Positions 12,501 through 23,600 of a DNA stretch of 28,677 bases are shown here, one piece after another. Source of the DNA: Mycolicibacterium malmesburyense (lineage in GTDB: Bacteria; Actinomycetota; Actinomycetes; Mycobacteriales; Mycobacteriaceae); contig NZ_CVTB01000284.1 in NCBI RefSeq assembly GCF_001050015.1, forward strand, positions 1 through 28,677, in the 5' to 3' direction. The position numbers and the translations under genes are program-made. A model generated the notes under the pieces. The model was not told where the DNA came from and searched no databases. It saw only the letters and a program-made list of their open reading frames with translations. Position 1 is the first letter of the stretch. Every line of letters begins with the position of its first letter.

Positions 12501-13259
12501 GGGCACCACGACCAGGCGACCGCCGTACAGCAGAGCTCCGAACATCTCCCACACCGAATAGTCGAATGCCAACGAATGGCATTGCGACCACACGTGATTG
12601 GCTAACCGGAGATCGGCATCCAGGGTGTCGAGCATCCGCGACACATGTCTATGGCTGATGGCCACGCCTTTTGGCAGACCGGTTGTGCCCGATGTGTAGA
12701 TCAGGTAGGCGGTATCGCCGGGATCGGGCACCGCCAACGCGGTGGCGGGCTGGTTGTGCACGGCAGGATCGTTGGCGTCGATCACCGTCAACCCGTGTCC
12801 GCTCAGCCTCTCGACCAAATCGGCCGTGGTCACTGCGAGCAATGGCGCTGCATCGGTAAGCATGAATTGCACCCGAGCGTCCGGGTGGGCAGGGTCGATC
12901 GGCAGATACGCCGCCCCTGTCTTGAGCACCGCCAGGATCGCGATGATCGCATCAGCCGATCGCGAAAACAGCAGAGCCACGCAACGTCCGGGACCCGCGC
13001 CGTATCCACTCAGCAGATGCGCCAGTCGATTCGACGCCTCATCGAGATCCCGGTACGTCCACGAACGCGCACCGAAGGTGAGCGCCACGGCCTCCGGCGT
13101 GCGCGCCACCTGCGCGTCGAACGATTCGGGAATCGATGGCAGCGGACGGTCTGCTTGGTCGCTCAAGACTGCCCGATTGCCCCATTCGTTCAGGCGCGCA
13201 TAATCGGCGTCATCGAGCAGATCCATCGACGACAAGCGTCGTGTGAGATCTGCGGTCAT
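1..13259 (-). CDS. Giant NRPS subunit 2 (3' partial): A-T / C-A-T / C-A-nMT-T / C-A-T / C (cut)
   Basis: Second NRPS subunit, open to the left edge with 4419 codons visible and no stop, so the gene continues. The start chosen is ATG at 13259, which overlaps the upstream stop as ATGA. The protein begins [11 protein letters not shown], homologous to internal C-A linkers, and enters directly an adenylation domain with no C domain of its own. Carrier serines are at residues 584, 1658, 3136 and 4195. HHxxxDG motifs begin at 769, 1844, 3323 and 4380. The nMT SAM motif (LEIGVGSG) is near residue 2716. The frame was checked at 13259, 10926, 7701, 5106, 3264 and at the left edge, and is the same throughout. 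The coupled start implies co-translation with subunit 1, whose C-terminal C domain must pair with A5 in trans. An alternative start is ATG at 13226 (Met12). Confidence 0.95.
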   Translation of the reverse strand, partial: MTADLTRRLSSMDLLDDADYARLNEWGNRAVLSDQADRPLPSIPESFDAQVARTPEAVALTFGARSWTYRDLDEASNRLAHLLSGYGAGPGRCVALLFSRSADAIIAILAVLKTGAAYLPIDPAHPDARVQFMLTDAAPLLAVTTADLVERLSGHGLTVIDANDPAVHNQPATALAVPDPGDTAYLIYTSGTTGLPKGVAISHRHVSRMLDTLDADLRLANHVWSQCHSLAFDYSVWEMFGALLYGGRLVVVPDEVVRSPQDLYALLVAEQVSILSQTPSAFYALQTVDSLEPEVRSGLKLEAVVFGGEALEPQRIRSWLENHSGSPRMINMYGITETTVHASFREIVSADVNVSASPIGVPLRHLAFFVLDNSLQQVPAGVVGELYVAGSAVGLGYWRRGSLTASRFVACPFIGAEAPGQRMYRTGDMVRWGLDGQLIYVGRADEQVKIRGYRIELGEVQAALAELDGVEQAAVIAREDRPGDKRLVGYVTGGADPAEIREQLAEKLPVYMVPAAVVVLEALPLTVNGKLDKRALPEPEYAGADRYRAPATAVEEILAGLYARVLGLERVGVDDSFFDLGGDSLLATRMIAAINNDLGADLAVRTLFESPTVAQLALRLDERSGGFEPLTTRQRPEVLPLSFAQQRLWFLHQLHGPSPVYNLPAAFRISGALDVDALDAALADVVARQESLRTVFLAREGVPEQVIMPAEQVDPGLRVVDAASWSEPQIEEAVGAEVRYGFDLSTEIPLRTTVFRLGGDDHILVAVVHHIAADGWSITTLIRDLVTAYTSRATGHTPDWAPLPVQYVDYTLWQREQLGDLDDADSRIAAQVGYWEQALVGLPERLDLPTDRPYPPVADYRGGSVAVEFPAELQQGLGRVAREHNATNFMVVQAALAVLLAKLSASSDVAIGFPIAGRRDPALDDLVGLFVNTLVLRVELSGNPSAAELLAQVRARSLAAFEHQDVPFEVLVDRLNPARSLTHHPLVQVLLAWQNLPAGSRESVAGENSDLHVSPLEVETQAARMDLTFSLAERFNEFGEPVGIGGAVEFRTDVFDAAGIEVLIGRLQRVLTAIIADPTRQLSSVDVLDAGEYALLRRWENRKAVTPVAPADTSVPSIPALFAERVAQAPDALAVSFNGHGLTYRQLDEAANRLAHLLVSQGAGPSECVALLVPRSAEAIVAILAVLKTGAAYLPIDPALPAARIEFMLGDAAPLLAVTTDELAERFEGRGLAVIDVNDPAVADQPSITLPAPAGDEVAYLIYTSGTTGVPKGVAITHHNVIELLASLSADVPRSGVWSQWHSYAFDVSVCEIWGALLGGGRLVVVPEPLTRSPEEFHALLAREQVSVLSQTPSAFYALQTADGLAPELGQQLALQSVIFAGEALEPQRLRSWLERHPQSPRLLNLYGTTETTVHASFREIAAGDVDSNASPIGIPLGHLGFFVLDQWLRPTPVGVVGELYVAGSGLGLGYWRRPALTSSRFVACPLVDTGAPGQRMYRTGDLVCWGADGELRYLGRADEQVKIRGYRIELGEVQAALAAVPGVDQAVVIAREDRAGDKRLVGYVTGTVDPARARSALADRLPGYMVPAAVVGIDALPLTVNGKLNRRALPAPEYQDADTYRAPSNPVEEILAGIYARILGIERVGVDDSFFDLGGDSLSAMRVIAAINTDLDADVSVRTLFDAPSVARLAPRIGEGTGRRNPLVAVDKRPAVVPLSFAQNRMWFLNQVEGEVATYNMPTAFRISGALDADALGSALRDVIVRHETLRTVFPAVDGTPHQVVVPAEQADFRWQVVDVSGWPAQRLAEAVGALVRHKFDLTVEIPLRAELFDLGNNEYIFVAVVHHIAGDGWSIAPFVRDLSAAYAIRCSGQAPDWAPLPVQYVDYTLWQRAEFGDLADPDSPIAGQLDYWEHALAGMPERLELPTDRPYPPVADYRGASVAVDWPAQLQQHVARVAREHNATGFMVMQAALAVLLSKLSSSSDVAVGFPIAGRRDPVLDELVGFFVNTLVLRVEVDGDPSFTQVLAQVRAKGLAAFEHQDVPFEVLVDRLNPARSLTHHPLIQVMLAWQNFPGLDDDSAAGMTLGDLQVTPFSAETLSARMDMVVFLRERWTEAGEPAGIGGMVEFRTDVFDAASIETLIGRLQRTLEAIGAEPTRPLSSIDVLDTSEYAMLDEVGNREVLTERSIRSVAIPELFGEQVARAPESVAIRCGEVTLTYGELDEASNRLAHLLVGLGAGAGQSVALLLPRSAEAIVAILAVLKTGAAYLPIDSAYPQTRIEFMVSDAEPIVAVTTADFAERLRGCGLLVVDVDDPRIPGQPSTALPGPVPEDIAHIIYTSGTTGLPKGVAVTHHNVTRLFDAMDIRYRPAPDQVWSQSHSYAFDYSVWEMWGALLHGGRLVVVPEEVSRSPQDFHALLITEKVTMLSQTPSALGVLSPQGLDRAALMIAAEPCPAEVVDRWAPGRVMINGYGPTETTVYATISAPLVAEAGEVPIGLPVPGAALFVLDAWLRPVPTGVVGELYVAGRGVGVGYVRRPGLTGSRFVACPFVSDEAPGGQRMYRTGDLVRWGADGQLRYVGRADEQVKIRGYRIELGEIESVLRAHPRVSQAVVIAHAADVVDGVGDKHLVGYVVPDPQMKLVREPAREAQLVSQWQGVYADLYTGEAFTQHDESTELGQDFGGWNSSYTGDPIPLDQMRQWQAAAIKRIQALGPGRVLEIGVGSGLLLAPLTPHCVEYWGTDFSAPTIERLRAAVASQPWADRVHLAVQPADAADGLPEGYFDTIVLNSVIQYFPSGGYLLDVLKLAMRLLAPGGAVFVGDVRNLALLREFTTGLVCAEDASGEMTAAVMRERVRREMLAEQELLVAPEFFSALPSHYPEIGAVDVQLKAMDAINELSGYRYEVVLRKAPVSARSAAGIRTETWERFGSLSALSDFLRATDLPDLRVTGVPHAGVWPEVALAAALASAPDRATLDELSAGVAEPKNAVVARQCHLLGEELGYVTAVTWSAAAGYVDIVLTRAAEPLSDVYAPAGSVGSLAGYVNDPAAIERAAELRGFASERLPEFMVPASITMLDSLPLTVNGKLDKRALPAPEFISTVAYRAPRDDRERVLAALFGEVLGASRVGIDESFFDLGGHSLSATRLVARVRAELNVDVPIRALFDAPTVAGLAAWIHAHADNATSTALTARPRPPVVPLSYAQQRLWFLDQLHGPSPVYNMPAAFTISGSLDVEALGAALGDVVARHESLRTLFVAAEGIPQQVVIPPERADFGWAVVDATGFSSQQVDDAVAATVGHNFDLSSEIPLRATLLRLDEDQHVLVAVVHHIAGDGWSIAPLVRDVGSAYGARCAGHAPIWAPLAVQYVDYTLWQRESLGELDDPTSRIAGQLSYWQQVLAGLPERLELPTDRPYPSVADQRGASIAIDWPAELQQQLARVAAHHQATSFMVVQAALAVVLAKLSASTDVAIGFPIAGRRDAALDELVGFFVNTLILRVQIEGDPTVAELLEQVRSRSLAAYEHQDVPFEVLVERLNPTRSLAHHPLIQVMLGWQNFDRPDHAAPTPALGDVQVHPLTVDTHTARMDLSFSLEERWNSSGEPLGITGSVEYRTDVFDAASIQTLIQRLLRALTNLTDDPSRRLSTVDLLDEVEHHRLEQLGNRTGLIQPPSGTHLSIPALFATQVARTPDAVAISGDGRPMTYRELDEDANRLGHLLADRGVGPGRSVALLVERSAQAVVAMLAVLKTGAAYLPIDPIVPDARLHFMLADAAPTAVISTTELADRLDGGEYAVVDVDDPAIDAYPSTGLAAPEPDDIAYLIYTSGTTGIPKGVAITHRSVTHLLGSLDAGLPASGVWPLCHSLAFDVSVWEIFGALLRGGRLVVVPETVASSPDELHRLLAAESVSVLTQTPSAIATLPLDGLESTTVVMAGEACPTEVVERWAPGRVMVNAYGPTETTMCVAVSAPLTAGTQVVPIGTPVPGAALFVLDAWLRPVPVGVVGELYVAGLGLAYGYLGRAGLTAARFTASPFGAPGQRMYRTGDLVRWGDDGQLQYLGRADEQVKIRGYRIELGEVHTALTVLDGIDQAAVIAREDRPGDKRLVGYVTESSGVSVDPAAVRAMLAERLPAYMVPAAIVVLDALPLTVNGKLDSRALPAPEYSAGQYRPPSTPTEEILAGIYARVLGLERVGIDESFFDLGGDSLSATRVIAAINTSMDAGLAVRTIFESPSVAQLAPRIGEGSVRRAPLLAAERPSTVPLSYAQSRLWFLNRFEDGFGTYNIPTALRISGALDVSALDAALDDVIARHESLRTVFPDVDGVPFQKVLPAEAGMWRRGGPAVVSLPEPDLAIELAALAGYRFDLAGEIPVRAQIYALGPEEFVLAIMVHHIAFDGWSLAPMVRDVAEAYRARRQGQEPGWSPLPVQYA
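545..3695 (-). other. Module 8: C7-A8-T8, Phe-like specificity
   Basis: C7 has [17 protein letters not shown] and HHIAGDG at 3293..3273. A8 (from about 2330) has [26 protein letters not shown] and [11 protein letters not shown], giving DVWTVAAMCK. Seven of ten positions equal the Phe code DAWTIAAICK and the three changes are between hydrophobic residues, so an aromatic residue is the best guess. A10 reads [10 protein letters not shown] near 840. The T8 serine is at 677..675 in [12 protein letters not shown]. No methyltransferase is present. Confidence 0.9.
3705..8140 (-). other. Module 7: C6-A7-nMT-T7, N-methylated residue
   Basis: C6 has [13 protein letters not shown] and HHIAGDG at 7730..7710. 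A7 has [26 protein letters not shown] and [11 protein letters not shown], giving DYWSMAGVYK, the same code as A2. An nMT lies between A8 ([13 protein letters not shown] near 5500) and A10. A9-A10 reads RLPEFMVP and [12 protein letters not shown], as in the non-methylating A domains rather than A1 and A4. The T7 serine is at 3854..3852 in [12 protein letters not shown], the only GGHS carrier here, and the carrier has its own helix 2-3 sequence ([16 protein letters not shown]). The module looks mosaic. Confidence 0.9.
4550..5310 (-). other. Embedded N-methyltransferase domain nMT7 (in A7)
   Basis: [26 protein letters not shown] (acidic residue at 5114..5112), [14 protein letters not shown] (about 4883-4925), [15 protein letters not shown] and YRYEVVLRK are intact, so an active SAM-dependent N-methyltransferase is expected. 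It is more diverged from nMT1 and nMT4 than those two are from each other, mainly in the region after the FVGDVRN motif. Confidence 0.88.
8145..11350 (-). other. Module 6: C5-A6-T6, Thr/Ser-type A domain with atypical pocket
   Basis: C5 has [17 protein letters not shown] and HHIAADG at 10955..10935. A6 is a sister of A5 ([28 protein letters not shown]), but the pocket reads [27 protein letters not shown] and [11 protein letters not shown], giving DVCSIALVHK. Cysteine at the position usually held by Trp (239) is odd. The substrate is unassigned; a small hydroxylated or small aliphatic residue is possible. A10 reads [10 protein letters not shown], with the lysine kept. The T6 serine is at 8288..8286. 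Confidence 0.9.
11370..13259 (-). other. Module 5, part 2: A5-T5, Thr-like specificity
   Basis: The adenylation domain starts directly at the N-terminus (WGNRAVL by residue 34). The pocket [28 protein letters not shown] and [11 protein letters not shown] gives DYWSVGMVHK. Seven of ten positions match the Thr code DFWNIGMVHK, and the GITETTVH stretch is typical of Thr-activating domains, so Thr or a close analogue is inferred. A10 [12 protein letters not shown] lies near 11670. The T5 serine is at 11510..11508 in [12 protein letters not shown]. Confidence 0.88.
13256..13259 (-). promoter_or_regulatory. ATGA stop/start overlap (translational coupling) between the two NRPS genes
   Basis: Read on the minus strand the bases are TCATGACC: the TGA ending subunit 1 (13258..13256) overlaps the ATG of subunit 2 (13259..13257). 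No convincing Shine-Dalgarno sequence precedes the ATG; only a weak GGCGGC lies a few bases upstream. Initiation therefore probably depends on ribosomes ending subunit 1, which would give equal amounts of the two proteins. This is inferred from the overlap. Confidence 0.8.
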
Positions 13260-14610
13260 GACTGTGCCGCCACGTCGGCCGTCAACGCGACCAAGACCCG
13301 TCGCAAACGCTCGATCAGTAGCTCTACGGTCGCCGTGTCGAATACGTCGGTGCGGAATTCCACTAACCCCCCAATCCCCTCCGGTTCACCGGCGTCGGTC
13401 CAGCGTTCAGCCAGAGAAAACACCAAATCCATACGGGCAGTCTGGGTTTGCGCTGACAGAGGTGTGACCTGCACATCGCCGAGACTAAGGCCCGCCGCGG
13501 GGCCGCTGCTGTGCCACGGAAGGTTGTTCCAGGCCAACATCACTTGTACCAGTGGGTGATAGCTCAGGCTACGGGTGGGATTGAGCCGATCCACCAACAC
13601 CTCGAAAGGCACATCCTGGTGCTCGTAAGCCGCTAAGCCGCGCTCGCGAACCTGGGCCAGCAACTCGGCGATCGTGGGATCTCCCCCGAGATCGACACGC
13701 AACACCAACGTGTTGACGAAGAAGCCCACAAGCTCGTCCAGCGCAGGGTCACCGCGCCCGGCGGTCGTTATCCCCACTGCTATGTCAGAACTGCCGCTGA
13801 TCTTGGACAGCAGGACCGCCAGGGCGGCCTGGATCACCATGAAACTGGTCGCATTGTTCTCGCGCGCGAGGTCGCGTACCTGCTGCTGGAGTTGCGCCGG
13901 CCAAGCCACTTCCACGCTGGCGCCGCGGTAATCGGCGACCGGCGGGTAGGGTCGGTCGGTGGGCAGATCCAGGCGCTCGGGCAACCCGGCCAGCGCGTTC
14001 TCCCAGTAAGCGAGCTGCGCCGCGATTGGACTGTCGTCATTGCGGAGGTCGCCGAGGTGCTCGCGCTGCCACAGTGTGTAGTCGACATATTGCACCGGCA
14101 AGGGTGACCAGTTAGGCGCCCTGCCGGCACACCGATTGGCGTACGCCACCCCGAGATCACTTACCAGCGGCCTCACCGACCAGCCGTCTGCGGCGATATG
14201 GTGCACGACCGCCACCAGGACGTACTCTTCGTTGGCTACGCGGAAAAGTTTTGCTTGTAGCGGGATCTCATTTCTCAGATCGAAGTTGTGCCGCGCTACC
14301 GCAATGATGGCTTCGTCTAGCTGGGCCGCCGACCAATCCTGGGCATCGACAATCTCCCAACCGAAATCCGCGTCCTCCGCCTTCACCACGAGCTGATGGG
14401 GTAGCCCGTCGACCGACGGGAACAGCGTGCGAAGACTTTCTTGGCGGGTCACCACGTCGGCCAGTGCCGCCCCCAACGCCGACACATTCAGCGGTCCGCT
14501 CATTCGCAACGCCACTGGCATGTTGTAAACCGGTGATGGTCCTTGTAATTGGTCGAAGAACCACAGCCGTTGCTGAGCGTAGGACAGCGGTGGCCGCTCT
14601 GGGCACGGCA
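13256..14610 (-). other. Module 5, part 1: terminal condensation domain C4 of subunit 1
   Basis: A full-length C domain: [17 protein letters not shown] at the start, HHIAADG at 14203..14183, and the [17 protein letters not shown] signature shared with C1. It ends at [17 protein letters not shown] and the stop codon. By colinearity it condenses the peptide from T4 with the residue on T5, which sits on subunit 2. C and A domains normally share a fixed interface through a short linker, so separation at this point is unusual. Confidence 0.9.
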
Positions 14611-17600
14611 TCGGTTGTACCGCTGGACGTCCCGCATCGCCACCGTGCCGGCGCAGGTAGTCAGCGAGACCGCGAACGGTTGACGCGTCGAACAGGCACC
14701 GCACCGGTACTTCCCGGCCCAGCGCCAATTGAAGCCGCGCAGTCACCCGGGTCGCTATCAATGAATCTCCTCCGAGCGCGAAGAAGTCATCGTCGAGGCC
14801 GACCCGGCTCACGCCCAATACGTCAGCGAAGGTGTCGGCGATGATCTTTTCATTTTGTGTCTGTGGGGCCCTGAAAGCCGTAGCCGCGAAGACCGGTTCG
14901 GGTAGCGCCTTGCGGTCTACCTTGCCCGAGGAGGTCAGTGGCAGTTCTTCGAGGACCACGATCTGGCTTGGCACCATGTACTCGGGTAACCGCGCGCCCA
15001 TCCACTGGCGCACCGCGCTGATCTTTGTGTTGGTGTCGGGATCGTTGGCGTAGATGCTGCGCTGTTCGGTGGTGGCCGGGGCCCGATACAGGTCGGTCAA
15101 CGCGGGTCCGCGCGCACCGTTTATCGCTGCGGTGAACACCGCATCGAGGGTGCCGGGTTCAGCGCCCCATGTGACTGCGACGTGATATCCGGTCGCTTCA
15201 CCCAGGCGGTACAGCTGTTCTGGGACAACCCCTTCCGATGCCACTGCGGCCTGACTGCGCGCCTCGACGGCCGTCAGTCCGGCGGCCAGAGCTTGTTCGA
15301 CCTGAACGTCGCTGATGACCCCGGCCCGCGGAATAGAGCAAACTCGCACCGCGTCGATGCGCCGCGCCGTCAACGCGGTATCCAAGGCGGTGACCCCGTC
15401 GCTCGTCTCCCACTCCCAGGTGGGTACCTCGGCCAATGACCTCACTTGGGTGGGAGTCTTGTGGACGATGACGTCGTAGCGGTACCGGTTCAACTCGTTG
15501 TCGGCTATGCCGCGTTTGACTTCGATGTCGAGGCCGGCGACTGACGGATGCTCGACAGCCCATGTAGTGAAGAATTCCGGCGCGAGCAGCAACTCGGGTT
15601 CGCCCAGCACCGCGCGCTCCACCCGCTGGCGAATCTCGGCGGCGTCGTCGGACTTCGCGCGCGCGAATGCCACTGCAGTCTGGAAGGCCCTCTGCAAACT
15701 GTGGTTTCGCACATCGCCGATGAACAAAGCTCCACCGGGTGCCAGAAGATCCATTGCAGCGTCTATGACTTCGGCCAGGTATCCGGCGTTTGGGAAATAC
15801 TGGATTACCGAGTTGAAGATCACGGTGTCGAAGTAACCGACCGGCAGCCCGTCTGTCACGTGCGCTGGGCGGGTCAACAACTCAACGCGGTCTCGCCACG
15901 GAATCTGCAACCGCTCGAGCGCGTTCGCGAGGTTGTCGACAGCCGCTCCGGACATATCAGTGCCGACGTAGCGTTCACAGTTCGGAGCGACTTGAGACAG
16001 AATCAGTCCCGAGCCGGCGCCGATCTCCAAAACCCGCCTTGGCTGCAACGCCAGAATCCGGTCCACAGTGGCGCGCCGCCACTCCTCCATCTGCGCTTGA
16101 GGAATCGGATCACCGGTGTAGCTACTGTTCCAACCGCGGAAATCCATTCCGAATTCCGGTATTTCGACCTCAGCGCCGTACAACTCGTCGTACATGTGTT
16201 GCCACTGGTCGACGATCTCAACGTCGTGATCGACGGTGCTGACATGCTCCAGGGCGACGTAGGCGACCAGATGATCCGCACCGGTGTCGCTGTGATGCAC
16301 GGTTGCCGCGGCCTGCGTGACCAGCGGGCAACCCAGCAGCGTGTTCTCGATCTCACCCAACTCGATGCGCTGGCCGCGCAGTTTGATCTGTGCGTCGGCG
16401 CGCCCCAGATACTGGAGCGTGCCCGCCGGCGACCAGCGCACGAGATCCCCGGTGCGATACATCCGTTCTCCGGCCCTCCCGAACGGGTTGGCCACGAACC
16501 GCTCCGCCGTCAGTGCCAGCCTGCCGACGTACCCGCGCGCGAGCGCAGATCCGGACACATACAGTTCGCCGACCATCCCAGGCGGAGTCGGGTTCAGCCG
16601 TGAATCCAGAACCAGCGCACACACGCCTGGGATCGGCACGCCGATGTCGACGGGCTGCCCCACAGACAGTGGCGCCGTGCAGCTCGCCCAGATCGTGGTC
16701 TCCGTGGGACCGTACGCGTTGTACATCCGCCGCCCCGGTGACCACACGGCCGCAAGTTCGTCCGGACACGGCTCCCCGGCCGTGATGAGGGTGTCGAGTC
16801 CATCGAGCCGAGCCCGGTCCAGCGAGGCCACTACAGAGGGCGTCACTACGGCCGCACTGACCCGTTGCTCCTGCAGGAGATCAGTCAACGGTTCCCCCGC
16901 GTAGGCATCCCGTCCGGCCACCACCAGCGTCGCGCCCGCCTCAGCCGCCAACAACATCTCGAAGACCGATGCATCGAAAGTCGGTGCGGCGACCATCAAC
17001 ACCCGAGACGTGGGGCCCAAGCCGAACGTATGGCGCTGTGCCGCAGCCAGCCCGACCAGACCGGCGTGGCTCACCACGACGCCCTTGGGCACGCCGGTCG
17101 ATCCCGACGTAAAGATCACATAGGCTGCCGTGTCCACAGACAACGGTGCCAGGCGATCGGCATCGGTGATGGGGTCCGTGGAGACACCGCACACAGCCCG
17201 GTCGTCCATGCGCAGCACCGGTCGCGAGCCCGCCCCCGCGAAAGCGTCGACACCACAGGTAAGTACACACGTCGCATCTACGGCGTCCAACACCCCCGCG
17301 ACGCGCTCAACCGGATGCGCAGCGTCCAGCGGCACATAGGCTCCACCGGCCTTCAGCACCGCCCACCATGCCACCACCAACTCGGCGCAGCGGTCCGTGG
17401 CTACACCCACGGCGCATTCAGGACCGACCCCCGCCTCGATGAGCACCCGCGCCATCCGGGTCGACCAGTCATCGAGCATCCGATACGACAGTTGGCGCTC
17501 ACCGTCGACAACCGCCACCGCGTCCGGATCCGTGGCTACCGCCGCCGCAAGCAATTGCAGCGCGATACCGGCCGGTGCCGTCACTGCGGAGCCCGACCAC

Positions 17601-20600
17601 TCCGAGAGAATTAGATCGCGTTCATCATGGCCTAGCAGCCCTACCTCCCCGATGACCACCGAGGTATCGAAGACGACCGCCTCGACGATCCGGTCGAACC
17701 AGCGCACCAACCGCTCGATGGAGGACCGATCGAACAGATCCGTCGCGTACGTCACGACGCCTGCAGCCATCGGCTTGGCGAGATCCTCAGTGGCCACCTC
17801 CCTCAGATCGAAATCGAGATCGAACTTCGCGGTGCGCGTGACCACCTCAACGGGCTCCACGTCGACTCCGTCGAGCGCCACCTCGGGACGCACATTGTTC
17901 TGGAAGGCCAACGCCACCTGGAACAGCGGGTGATGCGATGTGGAACGAACCGGATTGAGTTGCTCGACCAGTCGCTCGAACGGCACATCCTGATTGCTGT
18001 AGGCGTCCAGCGCCTTCTGGCGCACCTGGTGGAGTACCTCGTTGAACCGCTGCCCCGGGGTCACTCCCACGCGCAGCACCCATGTGTTGACAAAGAATCC
18101 GACCAACTCATTCAGAGCCTGATCCGACCGCCCGGCGATCGGGGTGCCCAGCGCGATGTCCTCACCCATTCCCGCCCGGTGCAACACGACGGCCAAGACT
18201 GCCTGCGTGACCATCGAGGCCGTGGCGTTGTGAGCCGCAGCCACCGCCTTGATACCTGCCCAAAGCTCTGGCTCTATGCGCAGCTCCACAACATCGCCGC
18301 GGTAACTGGGTACCGGAGGACGGGGCCGATCCGAAACCAGCGAGACTACTTCGGGAAGATCGGCCAACTCCTTCTGCCAGTAGTCCAACTGGGTGGCGAT
18401 CACGCTATCGGGATCGGACTCGTCACCCAGCCAATCCTGTTGCCAGAGCGTGTAATCCACATACTGCACGGGCAGCGGCGCCCAGCTCGGGGGCAGACCT
18501 TGTCGCCGAGCCCGGTACGCCTCGGCCACATCGCGAACCATTGGCGCCATGGACCATCCGTCAAAGGCGATGTGGTGCAGCACGATTCCCACGACATATC
18601 GATCAGGCCCCGCGGCAAGAATTCGCGCGCGAATCGGGATCTCTGTGGCCAAATCGAACCGGTGGCCTGCCAGCGCCGCCAACGCGCCGTCGACTTCCGA
18701 TGCGGGCAACGACACCACTGTCGCGCTTCCGCGCCGCCACATTCCCGGCTCCGCCGGCAGCACCTTCTGAGACGGCACACCGCCGGTCTCCGGGAAGACG
18801 GTGCGTAACGATTCGTGGCGTGCGATCACGTCATCCAGTGCCGCAGCGAGCGCCTCGATATCGAGAAGTCCGTTGATCCTGAACGCGATCGGCATGTTGT
18901 ATGTCGCCGCTCCGCCCTCGAACCGGTTGAGGAACCACAACCGGCTCTGGGCGTATGACAAGGGCACCACAGCAGGTCGATCTACGGGCACCAGCGGCTC
19001 ACGCCGACGCGAAGCCGAATCGATTTGCGGCGCCAGTTGGGACACAGTCGGCGTGTCGAACAACGTCCGGACGCCCAAGTCGACGTCCAGGCTGGAGTTG
19101 ATCGCAGCGATCAGCCGCATCGCCAACACGGAGTCCCCGCCCAAGTCGAAGAATGACTCGTCGACCCCAACCCGATCCAATCCGAGGACCTGGGCGTAGA
19201 TGCCGGCCAACATCTCCTCCACCGCAGTTGTCGGGGCGCGATAGCCATCGGCGTCGCCGTAGTCGGGCGCCGGCAGTGCGCGCTTGTCGAGTTTGCCGTT
19301 CACGGTCACCGGCAGCGCGTCGACCACGACCACCGCAGCCGGAACCATATAGCCCGGCAGCCGCTCGGCCAGTTTGGCCCGTGCGTTTGCCGGATCCGCA
19401 GTACCGGTGATGTAAGCAACCAAACGCTTGTCCCCTGGACGGTCCTCGCGCGCGATGACTACCGCTTGCTGTACTCCCGCGAGGCCGGCCAGCGCCGCCT
19501 GTATCTCACCCAATTCGATGCGATAGCCGCGAATCTTGACCTGCTCATCAGCGCGACCGAAGTACCGAAGCTGTCCATCAGGGCCCCAGCACACAAGGTC
19601 GCCGGTGCGATACATCCGTTGCCCTTGTGCTTCCGCGCCGACGAACGGACACGCCACAAACCGCGATGCGGTCAAACCGGACCGCCGCCAGTACCCGACC
19701 CCGACGCCGCGACCCGCGAGATATAGCTCACCGACCACCCCAACCGGGACTGCTCGTAACCATCTGTCCAGCACGAAGAAAGCGGCACCCGCTACCGGCG
19801 AGCCGATCGGGGGCGCGCCGGTGCCCTCAACCAGGGGCGCGCTCTTGGACGCCCACATCGTGGTCTCGGTCGGTCCGTAGACGTTGACCATCACCCGTCC
19901 CGGCGCCCATCGATCCACGAGTTCAGGTGGGCAGGGCTCCGCGCCGATCACCAGGGACGCTGACTCCAAACCCTCCGGGGAGAGAAGTCCAACCGCTGAG
20001 GGGGTCTGGGTGAGGACGCTGACATTCTCGGCAACGAGCAAGGCATGAAATTCTTCCGGCGATCGCGCCACAGAGTCAGGCACGACGACCAACCGCCCAC
20101 CGTGAAGCAGCGCACCCCAGATCTCCCACACCGAGAAATCGAAGGCGTACGAATGAAACTGTGACCAGACTTGACCCGGCGCCAACTCGAAACCGACGTC
20201 GAGCGACTCGAACAGCTGGATGACATTGTTTTGAGTGACGGCCACTCCCTTGGGAGTACCGGTGGTTCCCGATGTGTAGATGATGTGAGCGACGTCTTCG
20301 GGCGCCGGTGCCGTCAACGCGGTGCACGGATATCTGGCGATGTCGGGATCACCGACATCGATCACCGGCAGATCACCGAAATCAGCCAAACGGTCGGCGA
20401 ACTGAGCTGTGGTGACGGCGGCCATCGGTGCGGCATCTTCGACCATGAATTGGAGCCGCGCCGACGGGACCGCGGGGTCGATCGGCAGATACGCCGCCCC
20501 AGTCTTCAGTACGCCGAGAATCGCCTGAATCGCTTCAGCCGAGCGGGCGAACAGCAGCGCCACAGAATGCCCCGGCCCCGCGCCATGCTCGACCAGCAAG

Positions 20601-23600
20601 TGCGCCAACCGGTTCGACTCTTCATCCAGTGCACGGTAAGTCCACGAACGGCCGTCACATGTCAAGGCTGTCGCTTCGGGCGTGCGCGCCACCTGGGCGC
20701 TGAACAGCTGCGTAATCGACGCCGGTGTCACGGGCTCGGCCAACACCGCACGATTGCCCCACCGATCCAGTTGCTCACGCTCACTGGGATCGAGCACGTC
20801 GATTGACGACAGCGGGCGCTGCGGATCGGCGGTCATCGCCACGATCACGCGTCGCAACCGGTCAACCAGTGACTCGATCCCCGCACGGTCGAACACATCG
20901 GTACGGAACTCCACTGTCCCGCTTATCCCAGCGGGTTCGCCAGTCGTAGTCCAGCATTCAGCTAACGAAAACGCCAAGTCCATACGTGCCGTGCGGGTGT
21001 TCACGGGTACCGGAGCGACGTGCACATCGCCAAGGGAGAGATCGGCAACGGGATTTCCGACGAAGTTCTGCCACGCCAACATCACCTGCACCAGCGGGTG
21101 ATGGGTAAGACTGCGGTTCGGGTTGAGCCGCTCCACCAACACCTCGAAAGGCACGTCCTGGTGCTCGTAAGCGGCTAGCGCACGTTGTTGCACCTGACCG
21201 ATGAGCTCAGCAACCGTCGGGTCCCCGGCCACATCAACCCTCAACACCAGCGTGTTGACGAAGAATCCCACCAGTTCATCGAGCACTGGATCGCGCCGCC
21301 CCGCGATCGGAAAGCCCACCGCCACATCGGAACTCGCGCTGATTTCGGCCAGCAACACCGCCATCGCGGCCTGCACCACCATGAAGCTGGTCGCGTTGTG
21401 CTCGCGTGCCACCGCGGCCACCTGCTGCTGCACATCAGCCGGCCAGTCCACCGTCACAGTGGCTCCCCGGTAATCGGCAACCGGCGGATAGGGCCGATCG
21501 GTGGGCAAGGCCAGCCGCTCGGGTAGCCCCGAAAGCGCGTGTTCCCAATAAGCCAACTGCACCGCGATGGGACTCGCGCTGTCCGAAATATCGCCGAGGT
21601 GTCGACGCTGCCATAGCGTGTAGTCGACGTACTGAACAGGCAGCGGCGCCCAATCAGGCGCGCAGCCCGCACACCGGCCGGCGTATGCGAGCCCGAGATC
21701 TGTCACCAACGGACCTATCGACCAACCGTCCGCGGCGATGTGGTGCACCACCGCCGCCAGAACGTGCTCGTCTTCGGCAACTCGGAAAAGCGTGGCGCGT
21801 AAAGGAATTTCGGTGTTGAGGTCGAAGGCGTAGAACGCCACCTCATCGATTGCCTCACTCAGCTTGGCGGGTGACCAGCCTCGGGCATCGACGATCTCCC
21901 AGCCGAAGTCCGCTCGTTCGGCGGGCACCAGCAACTGTTGGGGAGCCCCGTCGACCGCCGCAAACACCGTCCGCAAAGTGTCTTGCCGGGCTACCACATC
22001 GGCCAGCGCGGCACCCAGCGCCTCGGCGTCAAGCTGTCCGGTCAGCCGCAGCGCGACCGGCATGTTGTAAATCGCCGAAGGTCCTTGCAACTGCTCGAGG
22101 AACCACAACCGCTGTTGGGCGAACGAAAGCGGCAACACCGCGGGCCGCTCGCCGGCTACCAACGGCGGAAGCCCGCGCGAGCCTTCCCCGATACGCGGCG
22201 CAAGCTGGGCGACCGTCGGAGCATCGAACAACGTCCGCACCGCAACGTCGACGTCGAGCGCGGTGTTGATTGCGGCCACCACGCGCATCGCCGACAGGGA
22301 ATCCCCGCCGAGGTGGAAGAACGAGTCGTCAACTCCGACCCGATCGAGCCGGAGAACCTGCGCGTAGATGCCGGCCAGGATCTCTTCGACCGCCGTCGCC
22401 GGGGCTCGATACGTGTCGCCATCGTCGTATTCCGGTTGCGGCAAGGCGCGCTTGTCGAGTTTGCCGTTGACAGTGAGCGGCAGTGCGTCAATCACCACGA
22501 CCGCGGTCGGCACCATGTATGCGGGTAGCCGCTCGGACAGCAGGGCGCGTAGATGTGTCGGATCCGCGTCGCCGGTGACGTATCCGACCAGGCGCTTGTC
22601 GCCGGGTTGGTCCTCGCGCGTGATGACGGCGGCCTGATCTACCCCGTCCAACCCGGCCAGCGCCGCCTGTACTTCGCCCAGTTCGATGCGGTAGCCCCGG
22701 ATCTTGACCTGCTCATCGGCACGACCGAAATAGCGCAGCTGCCCGTCTGCACCCCAGCTCACCAGGTCCCCGGTGCGATACATCCGCGTTCCCGGTTCAC
22801 CGAAGGGGCAGGCCAGGAACCGCGAGGCGGTCAGCCCGGCACGACGCACATAGCCCACCCCGACCCCGCGGCCCGCAACATACAGCTCACCGACCACCCC
22901 GACCGGCACCGCCCGCAACCGGGCGTCGAGGACGAACAACGCCGCTCCCGGTACCGGGACGCCGATCGGCACATCCGCAGAGCCCGGGGTCAGAGGCGCG
23001 CTGATAGTCGCGTACACGGTGGTTTCGGTCGGGCCGTAACCGTTGATCATCACCCGCCCGGGCGCCCAGCGCTGCACCACTTCTGGGGGGCAGGGCTCCG
23101 CGGCGATCATCAGGGCCGTCCGGTCCAGCCCGTCGGTGGACAACATGCCGACCGCCGACGGAGTCTGGCTCAGCACGGTGACGCCTTCGGTGACCAGCAA
23201 TGCGTGCAAGTCTTGAGGGGAACGGGTCACCTCTTCGGGCACCACCACCAGTCGGCCACCGAAGAGCAGCGCACCCCAGATCTCCCACACCGAGTAATCG
23301 AAGGCATACGAGTGGCATTGCGACCACACCAGATCCGGGCCCATGTTCAGACCCACCTGGAGATTGTCGAAGAGTCGGGTCACGTTGAAGTGGGTGACCG
23401 CCACGCCCTTGGGAGTCCCCGTCGTACCCGAGGTATAGATGAGGTGCGCGATGTCCTCTGCCGGCGGACCGGGCAACGCCGACGCAGGGTGTGCGTCGAC
23501 ACGCGGATCCGCGGCATCGACGACCCTCAAGCCCAGTCCGTCCAGCCGTTGGGCCAACGCCGTGGAGGTGACCGCAGTTACAGGCTCGGAGTCCGCCACC

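Larger units (their letters stand above)
13256..17988 (-). repeat. Duplicated NRPS block, copy 2: C3 tail-A4-nMT-T4-C4
   Basis: Partner of 23975-28677, at a steady offset of about 10.7 kb. The two have diverged, so this is not a recent exact repeat, but they agree far more with each other than with the other modules. The right end of the comparison is set by the window edge of copy 1; C3 itself continues to about 18985. The left end coincides with the end of subunit 1. Confidence 0.72.

Noticed and set aside
13224..13226. Alternative start of subunit 2 at Met12 (SSMDLLDD)
   Set aside because: Possible, but the ATG at 13259 overlaps the upstream stop as ATGA and keeps more of the conserved linker; I see no better ribosome binding site for the inner ATG.
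13256..13259. Gene split as a simple one-base sequencing error
   Set aside because: Compared with uncut linkers the junction has 26 extra bases with a repeated TAD segment, not a single-base shift. An assembly artefact between repeats is not excluded and is covered in the finding.
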